DNA of 6,349 nucleotides, taken from positions 1-6,349 of the forward strand of contig JACMOJ010000006.1 in the NCBI GenBank assembly GCA_014378085.1, read 5' to 3'. The notes below the pieces were generated by a model. The model saw nothing but the letters and a program-made list of their open reading frames with translations, did not search any database and was not told the DNA's origin. The translations under genes were made by a program, and so were the position numbers. This stretch comes from Burkholderiales bacterium (GTDB taxonomy: Bacteria; Pseudomonadota; Gammaproteobacteria; Burkholderiales; Usitatibacteraceae). Shown in pieces: positions 1 through 5,662 of the stretch; the first letter of the stretch is position 1; every line of letters begins with the position of its first letter.

Positions 1-1
1 A

Positions 2-532
2 GTGATCGGCGACCGCAACACCATTCGCGAATTCTGTTCGCTTAACCGTGGGACGGTGCAGGACCAGGGAGTCACCACCGTTGGCGACGATAACTGGCTA
101 ATGGCGTATGTACACATTGCACATGATTGTGTCGTCGGTAGCCACACCACGATCGCGAATTGCACCCAACTTGCCGGTCACGTTCAGGTCGGCGACTGGG
201 CGACGCTTGGTGGATTCACCGGCGTTCACCAGTTTGTGAAAATCGGCGCACACGTCATGTGCGGCGTATCAAGCGTGGTACTAATGGATATTCCTCCTTA
301 CGTCACCTGCGGGGGCAATCCACTTGCGGCAGTCGGCATCAACGCAGAGGGACTTAAGCGGCGCGGTTATACCGCTGAGCAGATTAGTCACATAAAAAGC
401 GCCTACAAGACGCTTTATCGCAGCGGTCTCAGCTTTGCCGACGCGAAGGCAGCTCTGGCTGGGGAAGCGTCGCCTGAGGTGGCTGTGTTGTCGAATTTCT
501 TGCGCCAATCCACACGCGGGATTGTTCGCTGA
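2..532 (+). CDS. lpxA: UDP-N-acetylglucosamine acyltransferase LpxA, 3' part (5' end outside window)
   Basis: LpxA transfers a 3-hydroxyacyl chain from acyl carrier protein to UDP-GlcNAc in the cytoplasm, the first step of lipid A synthesis. The visible 176 residues hold the later coils of the left-handed beta-helix, made of hexapeptide repeats (around GDRNTIRE, VGDDNWLMAYVHIAHD, IANCTQLAGHVQVGDWATLGG), and the C-terminal helical domain (GINAEGLKRRGY, AYKTLYRSG, and a terminal STRGIVR). The catalytic histidine is the one in HIAHD, visible residue 41, equivalent to E. coli His125 by my recollection of that sequence. On that alignment about 84 N-terminal residues lie left of the window. The GTG at base 2 is an internal valine codon, not the start. 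The stop shares one base with the lpxB ATG, so the two are almost certainly co-transcribed and translationally coupled. Family assignment is very safe. Confidence 0.97.
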   Translation: MIGDRNTIREFCSLNRGTVQDQGVTTVGDDNWLMAYVHIAHDCVVGSHTTIANCTQLAGHVQVGDWATLGGFTGVHQFVKIGAHVMCGVSSVVLMDIPPYVTCGGNPLAAVGINAEGLKRRGYTAEQISHIKSAYKTLYRSGLSFADAKAALAGEASPEVAVLSNFLRQSTRGIVR

Positions 533-1782
533 TGAATGATTTCCAGCCAACCAATCGGCACCCAGCGATCAAGATCGGCATTGTCGCGGGGGAGCCTTCT
601 GGTGATGCGATCGCCGCGTCGTTGATCCGCGCGTTAAAGGCCGAGTATCCGCAACTTGAGTTTGTTGGTATTGCCGGCCCAAAAATGCAAGCGGCAGGTG
701 CCAAGTCTTGGTTTGACATGGAAATGTTATCGGTCCGTGGGTATGTCGAAGTGCTCAGGCGTTTTCGTAAAATCTTTGCCATGCGAAGCGAACTTCGCGC
801 CCGCCTTCTGCGAGAAAACGTACGATTATTTATTGGTGTCGATGCACCAGACTTCAATCTTGGCTTGGAACGAGATTTGAAGCGAGCCGGTATCAAGACG
901 GTGCACTACGTGAGTCCTTCGATTTGGGCATGGCGTGGGGAGCGCATTCACAAGATCAAGGCGGCGGTCGATCACATGCTGACGATTTTTCCGTTTGAGC
1001 AAGCGATCTACGATAAAGCCGGTATTGTATCGACCTACGTTGGCCATCCGTTTGCCGACGAATTTCCCAAGACAAATCCACGTGATGCGGCGCGCACACA
1101 GCTTCGTCTAAAACCGGCGCAGCTTGTTGTGTCGCTGCTGCCGGGGAGCCGCCAGACCGAGCTCGACTATCACGCGGCACTTTTCATTGACACGGCGCAG
1201 GTGCTGCTGAAGCAGTTTCCAGACGCAACATTTCTGGTGCCGCTCGCGACCCGGGAAACACGCGAGCAGTTTGACGCGATGAAATGGAAAATGCGCGCGC
1301 AAGATTTGCCGCTGCAAATCCTGTTCGGGCATGCCAATTTGGCGTTAGCAGCAGCGGATGTCGCGCTGGTGGCAAGCGGAACGGCGACGCTCGAAGCCGC
1401 TATGTTGCGCTGCCCTCACGTGATTGCGTACCGTATGTCGCCGACGACGTTTCGCATGATGAAACGCAAAGCCTATTTGCCCTATGTGGGGCTGCCCAAC
1501 ATCCTCGCAGGGGAGTGGCTGGTGCCTGAGCTGCTACAAGACGATGCGACAGCGGAGAATCTCGCGCAGGCAATGGGCAACTGGATTCGGCACCGCGATG
1601 TTGCGGCGCGTGCACGTGTCCGCTTTGCTGAGATGCATGAAACATTGGCGGTCGGCAATGCGGGTCGTGTGGTTGATGCGTTGCGGCCGTTTCTTGCTCC
1701 GCTACTGGGCACCAGCGTTATTGCGGCACAAGTTAGCGCACGGAGCCAGCCGTTTGTTGAGGCACCTCGTGCCGCCGCGTAG
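532..1782 (+). CDS. lpxB: Lipid-A-disaccharide synthase LpxB (GT19)
   Basis: LpxB condenses UDP-2,3-diacylglucosamine with lipid X to give tetraacyl-disaccharide 1-phosphate at the cytoplasmic face of the inner membrane. The 416-residue product shows the family motifs in order: GEPSGD (20-25), GVDAPDFN with the likely catalytic Asp (102-109), VSPSIWAW (127-134), GHPF (171-174), LPGSR (203-207), the nucleotide-binding [10 protein letters not shown] (281-290) and LPNIL (321-325). The ATG at 532 overlaps the lpxA stop (TGATG), and a GGGA 10 bases upstream is only a weak ribosome site, so coupling to lpxA is likely. The protein is about 30 residues longer than E. coli LpxB (about 382). The excess is a C-terminal Ala/Ser-rich tail after residue ~390 with no motif I recognise, and its last codons may overlap rnhB. 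Confidence 0.97.
   Translation: MNDFQPTNRHPAIKIGIVAGEPSGDAIAASLIRALKAEYPQLEFVGIAGPKMQAAGAKSWFDMEMLSVRGYVEVLRRFRKIFAMRSELRARLLRENVRLFIGVDAPDFNLGLERDLKRAGIKTVHYVSPSIWAWRGERIHKIKAAVDHMLTIFPFEQAIYDKAGIVSTYVGHPFADEFPKTNPRDAARTQLRLKPAQLVVSLLPGSRQTELDYHAALFIDTAQVLLKQFPDATFLVPLATRETREQFDAMKWKMRAQDLPLQILFGHANLALAAADVALVASGTATLEAAMLRCPHVIAYRMSPTTFRMMKRKAYLPYVGLPNILAGEWLVPELLQDDATAENLAQAMGNWIRHRDVAARARVRFAEMHETLAVGNAGRVVDALRPFLAPLLGTSVIAAQVSARSQPFVEAPRAAA
1759..1762 (+). promoter_or_regulatory. Ribosome binding site (GAGG) that favours the GTG start of rnhB
   Basis: GAGG lies inside the 3' end of lpxB, six bases before an in-frame GTG at 1769. The alternative ATG at 1787 is preceded by a GC-rich stretch (CCGCCGCGTAGCGCG) with no Shine-Dalgarno match. 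This is the main reason for choosing the GTG start. Confidence 0.5.
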
Positions 1783-2404
1783 CGCGATGCCGGGGTCCAG
1801 CACAACTGCGCGTTTCGCGTTGCGCTGCGGCGTGGATGAGGCGGGCCGGGGGCCGCTTGCCGGCGCCGTGTACGCGGCGGCGGTGATCCTTGATCCTGCA
1901 AAGAAAATTGTTGGCCTCGCGGACTCCAAAACGCTCTCTGAGAAAAAGCGACTGTTGCTAGAGGAAGCGATTATTCGTGACGCGATTGGTTATGCTATTG
2001 CGTGGGCAACGGTTGAGGAGATTGATCAAATCAATATTCTGCAGGCATCGCTGCTGGCGATGAAACGCGCGGTTGAAGCGCTGTCGACTGCGCCTGACGA
2101 AGCGATTGTTGACGGACTGCACGTACCCAATATCCGCATGCCTGCAAAAGCGATGGTTGACGGTGACCAACATATTGCCGAAATTTCTGCCGCGTCCATT
2201 CTCGCCAAGAATGCGCGCGATCGTGAGATGGTGAGGCTCGCAGAAAAATATCCTGAGTATGGCTTTGCACAACATAAGGGTTATGGCACCAAAGTGCATA
2301 TGTTGGCGTTGCAAACACATGGACCATGCCCTATCCATCGGATGAGTTTTGCGCCGGTTCGCTTAGCGGGTGCACAACAGGTATTTTGGAAAGTCACCGA
2401 TTGA
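1769..2404 (+). CDS. rnhB: Ribonuclease HII (RnhB)
   Basis: RNase HII cuts the RNA strand of RNA:DNA hybrids and removes single ribonucleotides misincorporated in DNA. From the GTG start the product has 211 residues, close to the family's usual ~200. Seen in order: [14 protein letters not shown] with the first two catalytic acids and the GRG ribonucleotide-recognition loop (Asp23, Glu24), [16 protein letters not shown] with catalytic Asp115, [16 protein letters not shown] with catalytic Asp133, and [13 protein letters not shown] ... [10 protein letters not shown] near the C-terminus. All four metal ligands are present. The GTG start is favoured by a GAGG six bases upstream and gives a 14-base overlap with lpxB. 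Starting at the ATG at 1787 would give 205 residues without overlap and lose nothing conserved. The frame stays open far upstream inside lpxB, but that sequence is not RnhB-like. Following lpxA-lpxB is a common betaproteobacterial arrangement. Confidence 0.95.
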   Translation: MPPRSAMPGSSTTARFALRCGVDEAGRGPLAGAVYAAAVILDPAKKIVGLADSKTLSEKKRLLLEEAIIRDAIGYAIAWATVEEIDQINILQASLLAMKRAVEALSTAPDEAIVDGLHVPNIRMPAKAMVDGDQHIAEISAASILAKNARDREMVRLAEKYPEYGFAQHKGYGTKVHMLALQTHGPCPIHRMSFAPVRLAGAQQVFWKVTD

Positions 2405-2440
2405 TGCGCGTCTTGAAGCATGATTGTCTGAACCCGCCCG

Positions 2441-2455
2441 CCCCTTCTGGGGTTT
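2441..2455 (+). other. Small CCCC-TTCT-GGGG hairpin with T3 between rnhB and the methyltransferase gene
   Basis: A four-base GC stem with a TTCT loop is followed by TTT and then directly by the GAGG ribosome site of the next gene. The stem is short and the T-run has only three bases, so it is at most a weak attenuator or terminator. An alternative pairing, AACCC (2431-2435) with GGGTT (2450-2454), is also possible. It could equally be chance in a 59-base spacer. Confidence 0.25.
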
Positions 2456-2459
2456 GAGG
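2456..2459 (+). promoter_or_regulatory. Ribosome binding site (GAGG) of the SpoU-family methyltransferase gene
   Basis: GAGG stands four bases before the ATG at 2464 and seven before a second, adjacent in-frame ATG at 2467. The spacing suits 2467 slightly better. The third in-frame ATG (2479) is too far away at 19 bases. Confidence 0.55.
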
Positions 2460-2463
2460 CAGA

Positions 2464-3342
2464 ATGATGCCGCCGCCGATGGTCATTCGATCTCGCGACA
2501 ACGCCACCGTCAAACAGTTGATTGGACTCGTCCATTCGTCACGGGAGCGAAAAAAAACTGGGCTAACCGTACTCGACGGCGCGCATCTCGTCGATGCATT
2601 CTTGCGCACAGGACAACGCCCCCACTTAGTGATTGTCGCCGAGTCAGCGTCTGACTCTGCCGACGTACGGGTGCTTCGACAAGACCTACTAAAGCATCAG
2701 CTCGCAGTTACGTTAGTTGCTGATGTACTGGTGACTGAAGCATCTCAACTGGAGTCGCCGGCGACGGTGATGGCGGTGGTGTTGACGCCGACCGCTAACC
2801 CAATCCCGGCGGATGCCTCGACCGTATTAGTGTTGGAAGGTGTGCAAGATCCAGGCAATGTCGGTGCAATGTTGCGTTGCGCAGCGGCCTTTAATTTTTC
2901 GCATGTGTTGTTGGGCGAGGGCACCGCGTTTGCGTGGTCACCAAAGGTGCTACGTGCGGCCCAGGGCGCACATTTTGTGTTGAATATTGTCGAGGGTGCA
3001 TCGGTGTTGGATTTTGTATCGCGTTACCAAGGCCAAACATTGGCATTAGTGCCCAATACAAAGAGAAAGGCCGCGCAAGTTCTGGCAGATGTTGATTTGC
3101 ACAAGCCGAGCGCAATACTCATTGGCAACGAGGGGGCGGGACTTTCAGTAGCAGTCATCGCCGCCGCATCGATTCGCGTGACGATTCCGATGCCGGGCAC
3201 CATGGAGTCGCTCAACGCCGCCTCATGTGGAGCGATCGCAATGTACGAGTTATGTCGTCAGCGCGGTCCGCTCGCATCGGCGCCATCGCAATCGCCATCG
3301 CTATCGCTATCGCAATCGCTATCGCTATCGCAATCGGTCTAG
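2464..3342 (+). CDS. TrmH/SpoU-family RNA 2'-O-ribose methyltransferase with repeat-encoded C-terminal tail
   Basis: This is a SPOUT-superfamily enzyme that transfers a methyl group from S-adenosylmethionine to a ribose 2'-OH in rRNA or tRNA. The exact target cannot be read from sequence. The 292 residues comprise an N-terminal SpoU-type substrate-binding domain (~1-110, including LDGAHLVDAFL) and the knotted catalytic domain (~120-266). Motif 1 is LEGVQDPGNVGAMLRCAAAF (124-143, with the conserved Asn132 and Arg138). Motif 2 is LIGNEGAGL (219-227). Motif 3 is IPMPGTMESLNAA (241-253). After the usual end near YELCRQRG (261-268) comes a tail of alternating Ser with Pro, Gln or Leu (274-291) encoded by a hexanucleotide tandem repeat. 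It is probably disordered and not part of the fold. Starts at 2464 or 2467 are both plausible. It sits 59 bases after rnhB, as in Burkholderiales-type clusters. It resembles RlmB/Mrm3-like proteins, but a specific name is not justified. Confidence 0.92.
   Translation: MMPPPMVIRSRDNATVKQLIGLVHSSRERKKTGLTVLDGAHLVDAFLRTGQRPHLVIVAESASDSADVRVLRQDLLKHQLAVTLVADVLVTEASQLESPATVMAVVLTPTANPIPADASTVLVLEGVQDPGNVGAMLRCAAAFNFSHVLLGEGTAFAWSPKVLRAAQGAHFVLNIVEGASVLDFVSRYQGQTLALVPNTKRKAAQVLADVDLHKPSAILIGNEGAGLSVAVIAAASIRVTIPMPGTMESLNAASCGAIAMYELCRQRGPLASAPSQSPSLSLSQSLSLSQSV
3283..3336 (+). repeat. Tandem hexanucleotide repeat CNATCG, nine units, inside the 3' end of the methyltransferase gene
   Basis: Nine consecutive units are exact at five of six positions. 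Only the second base varies: CCATCG, CAATCG, CCATCG, CTATCG, CTATCG, CAATCG, CTATCG, CTATCG, CAATCG. The last six units form a perfect 18-base double repeat (3301-3318 and 3319-3336). A related unit, GCATCG, precedes the array at 3274, and CAATCG-CGATCG follows the stop codon at 3343-3354. In the gene's frame each unit is Pro, Gln or Leu followed by Ser. A six-base unit keeps the frame whatever the copy number, so expansion changes tail length only. Confidence 0.95.
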
Positions 3343-3390
3343 CAATCGCGATCGAAATTGTCCTCTTAAGTAAATTAGGTACGAAAGCCG

Positions 3391-4116
3391 ATGGACGTAT
3401 CAACACCTCATACCATTCCGCAACCGCAGCGGAATTACCGTTACCTCGACCTTGTGATGGTCGGTTTCGTCACGGTCTACTTGTGTTCGAACCTGATTGG
3501 GCCAGCCAAAGCGGCGCAAGTCGATTTGCCGTTGATTGGTGCCTTTACCTTTGGTGCCGGCGTACTATTCTTCCCGCTGTCGTACGTATTTGGGGACCTT
3601 CTCACCGAGGTCTATGGCTATGCGAAGGCGCGTAAAGTCATTTGGGCCGGTTTTGGCGCGATGTGTTTTGCGGCGTTCATGGCGACGGTAGTGGTGGCAT
3701 TGCCACCCTCGCCAAGTTGGCCGAATCAGGCCGCCTATGAACTCATCTTTGGGCAAACACCACGCATCGTGCTGGCGTCGTTGATTGCTTACTTCTGTGG
3801 GGAGTTTGTGAATTCGTTCGTACTCGCCAAAATGAAGCTTGCCGACGGCGGTAAACGTATGGGTTGGCGCTTTGTGGTTTCTACCGTGTGCGGGGAAGGT
3901 ATTGATTCGTTGATTTTCTACCCAGTCGCGTTCTACGGTATTTGGGGCAATGACTTGCTCTTCAACGTGATGGCCGCACAATGGGGCTTGAAGGTCGCGG
4001 TTGAAATTCTTTTCCTGCCGCTGACGCTCCGCATTGTGCGGGCGCTCAAAAAGGCAGAGAGCGAGGATTACTACGACCGTAACACCAAGTTCACACCGTT
4101 CTCTCTTAAACAATGA
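3391..4116 (+). CDS. yhhQ: Queuosine-precursor transporter, YhhQ/VUT family (DUF165, COG1738)
   Basis: An integral inner-membrane protein of the vitamin uptake transporter-like family. E. coli YhhQ imports 7-cyano- and 7-aminomethyl-7-deazaguanine for queuosine tRNA modification, and I infer the same role here. The 241 residues contain the family signatures SNLIGPAK (33-40), FFPLSYVFGDLLTEVYGY (60-77), GEFVNSFVLAKMK (137-149), WRFVVSTVCGEGIDSLIF (159-176) and the C-terminal tail SEDYYDRNTKFTPF (224-237). About six hydrophobic helices are visible, around 20-38, 48-68, 83-104, 127-146, 171-190 and 196-218. An AGG 11 bases before the ATG is a poor ribosome site. It starts 48 bases after the methyltransferase stop and its last four bases overlap the next start, pairing it with the SemiSWEET gene. 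Confidence 0.92.
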   Translation: MDVSTPHTIPQPQRNYRYLDLVMVGFVTVYLCSNLIGPAKAAQVDLPLIGAFTFGAGVLFFPLSYVFGDLLTEVYGYAKARKVIWAGFGAMCFAAFMATVVVALPPSPSWPNQAAYELIFGQTPRIVLASLIAYFCGEFVNSFVLAKMKLADGGKRMGWRFVVSTVCGEGIDSLIFYPVAFYGIWGNDLLFNVMAAQWGLKVAVEILFLPLTLRIVRALKKAESEDYYDRNTKFTPFSLKQ

Positions 4117-4361
4117 TCGACATTGTCGGGTCTATCGCGGCGGCGCTGACCACGCTGGCGTTTGTGCCACAGGTCGTCAAGATATGGCGTAGCCGCAGCG
4201 CGACGGACATCTCGTTGCCCATGTACGTTGTTTTCACCATCGGCGTTGCCATGTGGTTGGTTTACGGCCTGCTGCTGGGGGCATTGCCCATCATCATCGC
4301 CAACTGTGCAACACTTGTGCTGGCGCTATCGGTGGTCGTGATGAAGCTGCGATGGGGTTGA
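4113..4361 (+). CDS. SemiSWEET-type PQ-loop (MtN3-like) small transporter
   Basis: An 82-residue three-helix membrane protein, the right size for a bacterial SemiSWEET. These dimerise to form a sugar-type facilitator in the inner membrane. Helix 1 (~3-22) carries the PQ motif (LAFVPQVVKIWRSRSATDIS, Pro19-Gln20, followed by the basic loop and the typical S-x-x-DIS). Helix 2 (~35-55) contains Trp48. Helix 3 (~57-77) contains Asn64 in LPIIIAN. Conserved Trp and Asn residues at such places line the substrate pocket in characterised SemiSWEETs. The ATG overlaps the yhhQ stop (ATGA) and there is no separate Shine-Dalgarno match, so translation is probably coupled to yhhQ. The substrate is unknown. 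Family assignment is firm, sugar transport is inferred. Confidence 0.9.
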   Translation: MIDIVGSIAAALTTLAFVPQVVKIWRSRSATDISLPMYVVFTIGVAMWLVYGLLLGALPIIIANCATLVLALSVVVMKLRWG

Positions 4362-4413
4362 TCGCGCGGAAATTTGTAAATGCGCTGGGTGGAAGCCTCC
4401 ATCGACAAAGCTT
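4362..4413. other. Convergent intergenic gap between the + and - strand gene blocks
   Basis: 52 bases separate the SemiSWEET stop from the stop of the membrane-protein gene on the opposite strand. The only pairing I see is GAAGC (4392-4396) with GCTTC (4410-4414), a five-base stem with a 13-base loop and no T-run, not enough to call a terminator. Confidence 0.5.
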
Positions 4414-5085
4414 CTAAGTGACCCTTAATGCCTTATGGCGCAGCGACACCATCAACCTTTTTAACGCACCGGGGCTTACCGCGATCCACATTAGTACTGG
4501 AGACATGAAAGGTATGATTAGTATTGCCAGAAAGTGCGCAAAGCTGCTCAAATGCGCGATCCAACTTGGGTAGGATTTGCCCGAGACTTGATAGTTCGGC
4601 GGCACCAGATTTAGCATACTGCTAGGTTCATGGTTAACAAGAACGGGGATCATCGCCCACAAGTAGCTCGCGATTGCCATTAACGAAACACCAGACAAAA
4701 GAATGGTTCCCCAAATCAAGCGCTTGGTTCGTGGGCCGTAAGATGCCAGGACCAGTGCCCAAAATAGCGGATATCCAGTCACCATCCTTAGCAGCGTCTT
4801 ATGCTCAATAAAGATAATGCTGCTTTGTGGGGGCACTGAGGCAACAATTGCCAGTCCTGTTCGCACTTTCCAAGATTGATCAGTCTCGCGCAAAATCTCT
4901 ATGACGCCTTGGCTGAACAACATTGGAAATAGTGAGTTTGCCAACACTCTTAGCCCGCGCAGGAATAACTCGGCACCCCCTAACCACCACCAAGCACAGA
5001 GTAGCGGAACCAGCCATAGGAACAACTGGGCGATCCACGCCAATAGAGGATACTTTGCTCTATTTAAGTGCGTTCGAACGCTCAT
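4414..5085 (-). CDS. Polytopic membrane protein, probable exosortase H-associated membrane protein
   Basis: A 223-residue inner-membrane protein with hydrophobic segments around 12-35, 103-117, 122-150 and 183-204, and basic termini (MSVRTHLNRAKY at the start, KRLMVSLRHKALR at the end), as expected of a multi-spanning protein with cytoplasmic ends. Its middle region has a hydrophilic stretch (about 64-100) and the loop HEPSSMLNLVPPNYQVSGKSY (152-172), likely periplasmic. I cannot name a catalytic motif. The call rests mainly on context: its start lies 26 bases inside the 3' end of xrtH, and exosortase H genes are commonly followed by a membrane protein of this size and character. It probably supports XrtH folding, substrate handling or an unknown later step. 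Sequence similarity to the associated family is remembered only loosely, so the name is moderate in certainty while the gene itself is safe. Confidence 0.75.
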   Translation of the reverse strand: MSVRTHLNRAKYPLLAWIAQLFLWLVPLLCAWWWLGGAELFLRGLRVLANSLFPMLFSQGVIEILRETDQSWKVRTGLAIVASVPPQSSIIFIEHKTLLRMVTGYPLFWALVLASYGPRTKRLIWGTILLSGVSLMAIASYLWAMIPVLVNHEPSSMLNLVPPNYQVSGKSYPSWIAHLSSFAHFLAILIIPFMSPVLMWIAVSPGALKRLMVSLRHKALRVT

Positions 5086-5611
5086 TACGGGATAGCCATC
5101 TAATCCACAGGAAAAATATGACCATTCCGTCGATCATGATGAGAACATCCCACGCATACAAATGCGCCCAGTCAAACCATGCCTTTGAGTATTGGCCAAG
5201 GTAAAAAAGGCTGATGATCCGAACGAGATTGAGGCTCAAGATCGCGAATGCGCCAACAACCCAGCCAGCGATACGTTCTGACCAGCTCGCCGGAAACGCA
5301 ACCATCCCGGCAACTAAGAGAACCACCGCCTCAAGGCCGCTACAACCGCTTGCGACCCGGACCGAAAAACCACTAACTGGGTCGCGCAAGATTGTGTTGA
5401 TCACCTCGGCCATGCCACCTGAGAGCCGAACAGTTTCTCCAGCAATATAGACATTGGCTGAGATAAATCTTCCGACAATATGCGCATCCACCCACGGCGT
5501 TGTCTGGAGCGCAAACCCCAAGAAGGCGGTCGCGCAGAAGACTAATAAGAACCGCGTCGTTGGGTCGAGGGAGAATTTCTTTCGCAATGACTGAGAATTT
5601 TCTGTGCGCAT
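5060..5611 (-). CDS. xrtH: Exosortase H (IPTL-CTERM-specific)
   Basis: A membrane transpeptidase/protease-like enzyme that processes exported proteins bearing a C-terminal sorting helix. The 183 residues show the exosortase/archaeosortase catalytic triad: Cys90 in RVASGCSGLEA (85-95), Arg131 in LNLVRI (127-132) and His150 in DWAHLYAWDVL (147-157). About five hydrophobic helices surround them (~19-37, 48-62, 92-108, 115-136, 153-173). It is short for an exosortase, which fits the compact XrtH type better than the larger EpsH/XrtA. The XrtH call is strongly supported by the IPTL-CTERM protein encoded 51 bases upstream on the same strand. The ATG at 5611 is chosen; a TTG directly before it (5614) would add one residue. 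Neither has a clear Shine-Dalgarno match. The 3' end overlaps the following gene by 26 bases. Confidence 0.92.
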   Translation of the reverse strand: MRTENSQSLRKKFSLDPTTRFLLVFCATAFLGFALQTTPWVDAHIVGRFISANVYIAGETVRLSGGMAEVINTILRDPVSGFSVRVASGCSGLEAVVLLVAGMVAFPASWSERIAGWVVGAFAILSLNLVRIISLFYLGQYSKAWFDWAHLYAWDVLIMIDGMVIFFLWIRWLSRNERSNALK

Positions 5612-5662
5612 CAATGCGGGTTTACGCTTGCACGTGTAGTGTTCCTCGGCGAGTCGACAGAA

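Noticed and set aside
1484..1768. N-terminal extension of the rnhB frame into lpxB
   Set aside because: The frame is open but the extra ~95 residues do not resemble RNase HII, which normally begins shortly before the DEAGRG motif. lpxB is intact in its own frame.
3343..3390. Possible promoter for yhhQ (TTGTCC, TAAATT)
   Set aside because: The spacing between the two hexamers is far too short for a sigma-70 promoter, and no -10 element lies at the proper distance.
3225..3635. Open frame on + strand containing the Ala-Ile repeat and running into yhhQ
   Set aside because: It overlaps the conserved ends of the methyltransferase and yhhQ in another frame. It is open because the hexamer repeat lacks stops in any frame. 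Its downstream part is not protein-like.
3565..4113. Long open frame on the - strand opposite yhhQ
   Set aside because: It lies fully antisense to a clearly conserved membrane transporter gene, and its product has no recognisable motif.
4391..4415. Bidirectional terminator between converging genes
   Set aside because: The stem has only five bases with a 13-base loop and no T-run on either strand.
5097..5108. DnaA-box-like TAATCCACAG
   Set aside because: A single imperfect match within the xrtH coding region, with no cluster or AT-rich unwinding element.
4923..5204. + strand open frame opposite xrtH and the associated membrane protein
   Set aside because: Antisense to two well-supported genes, low complexity, no motif.
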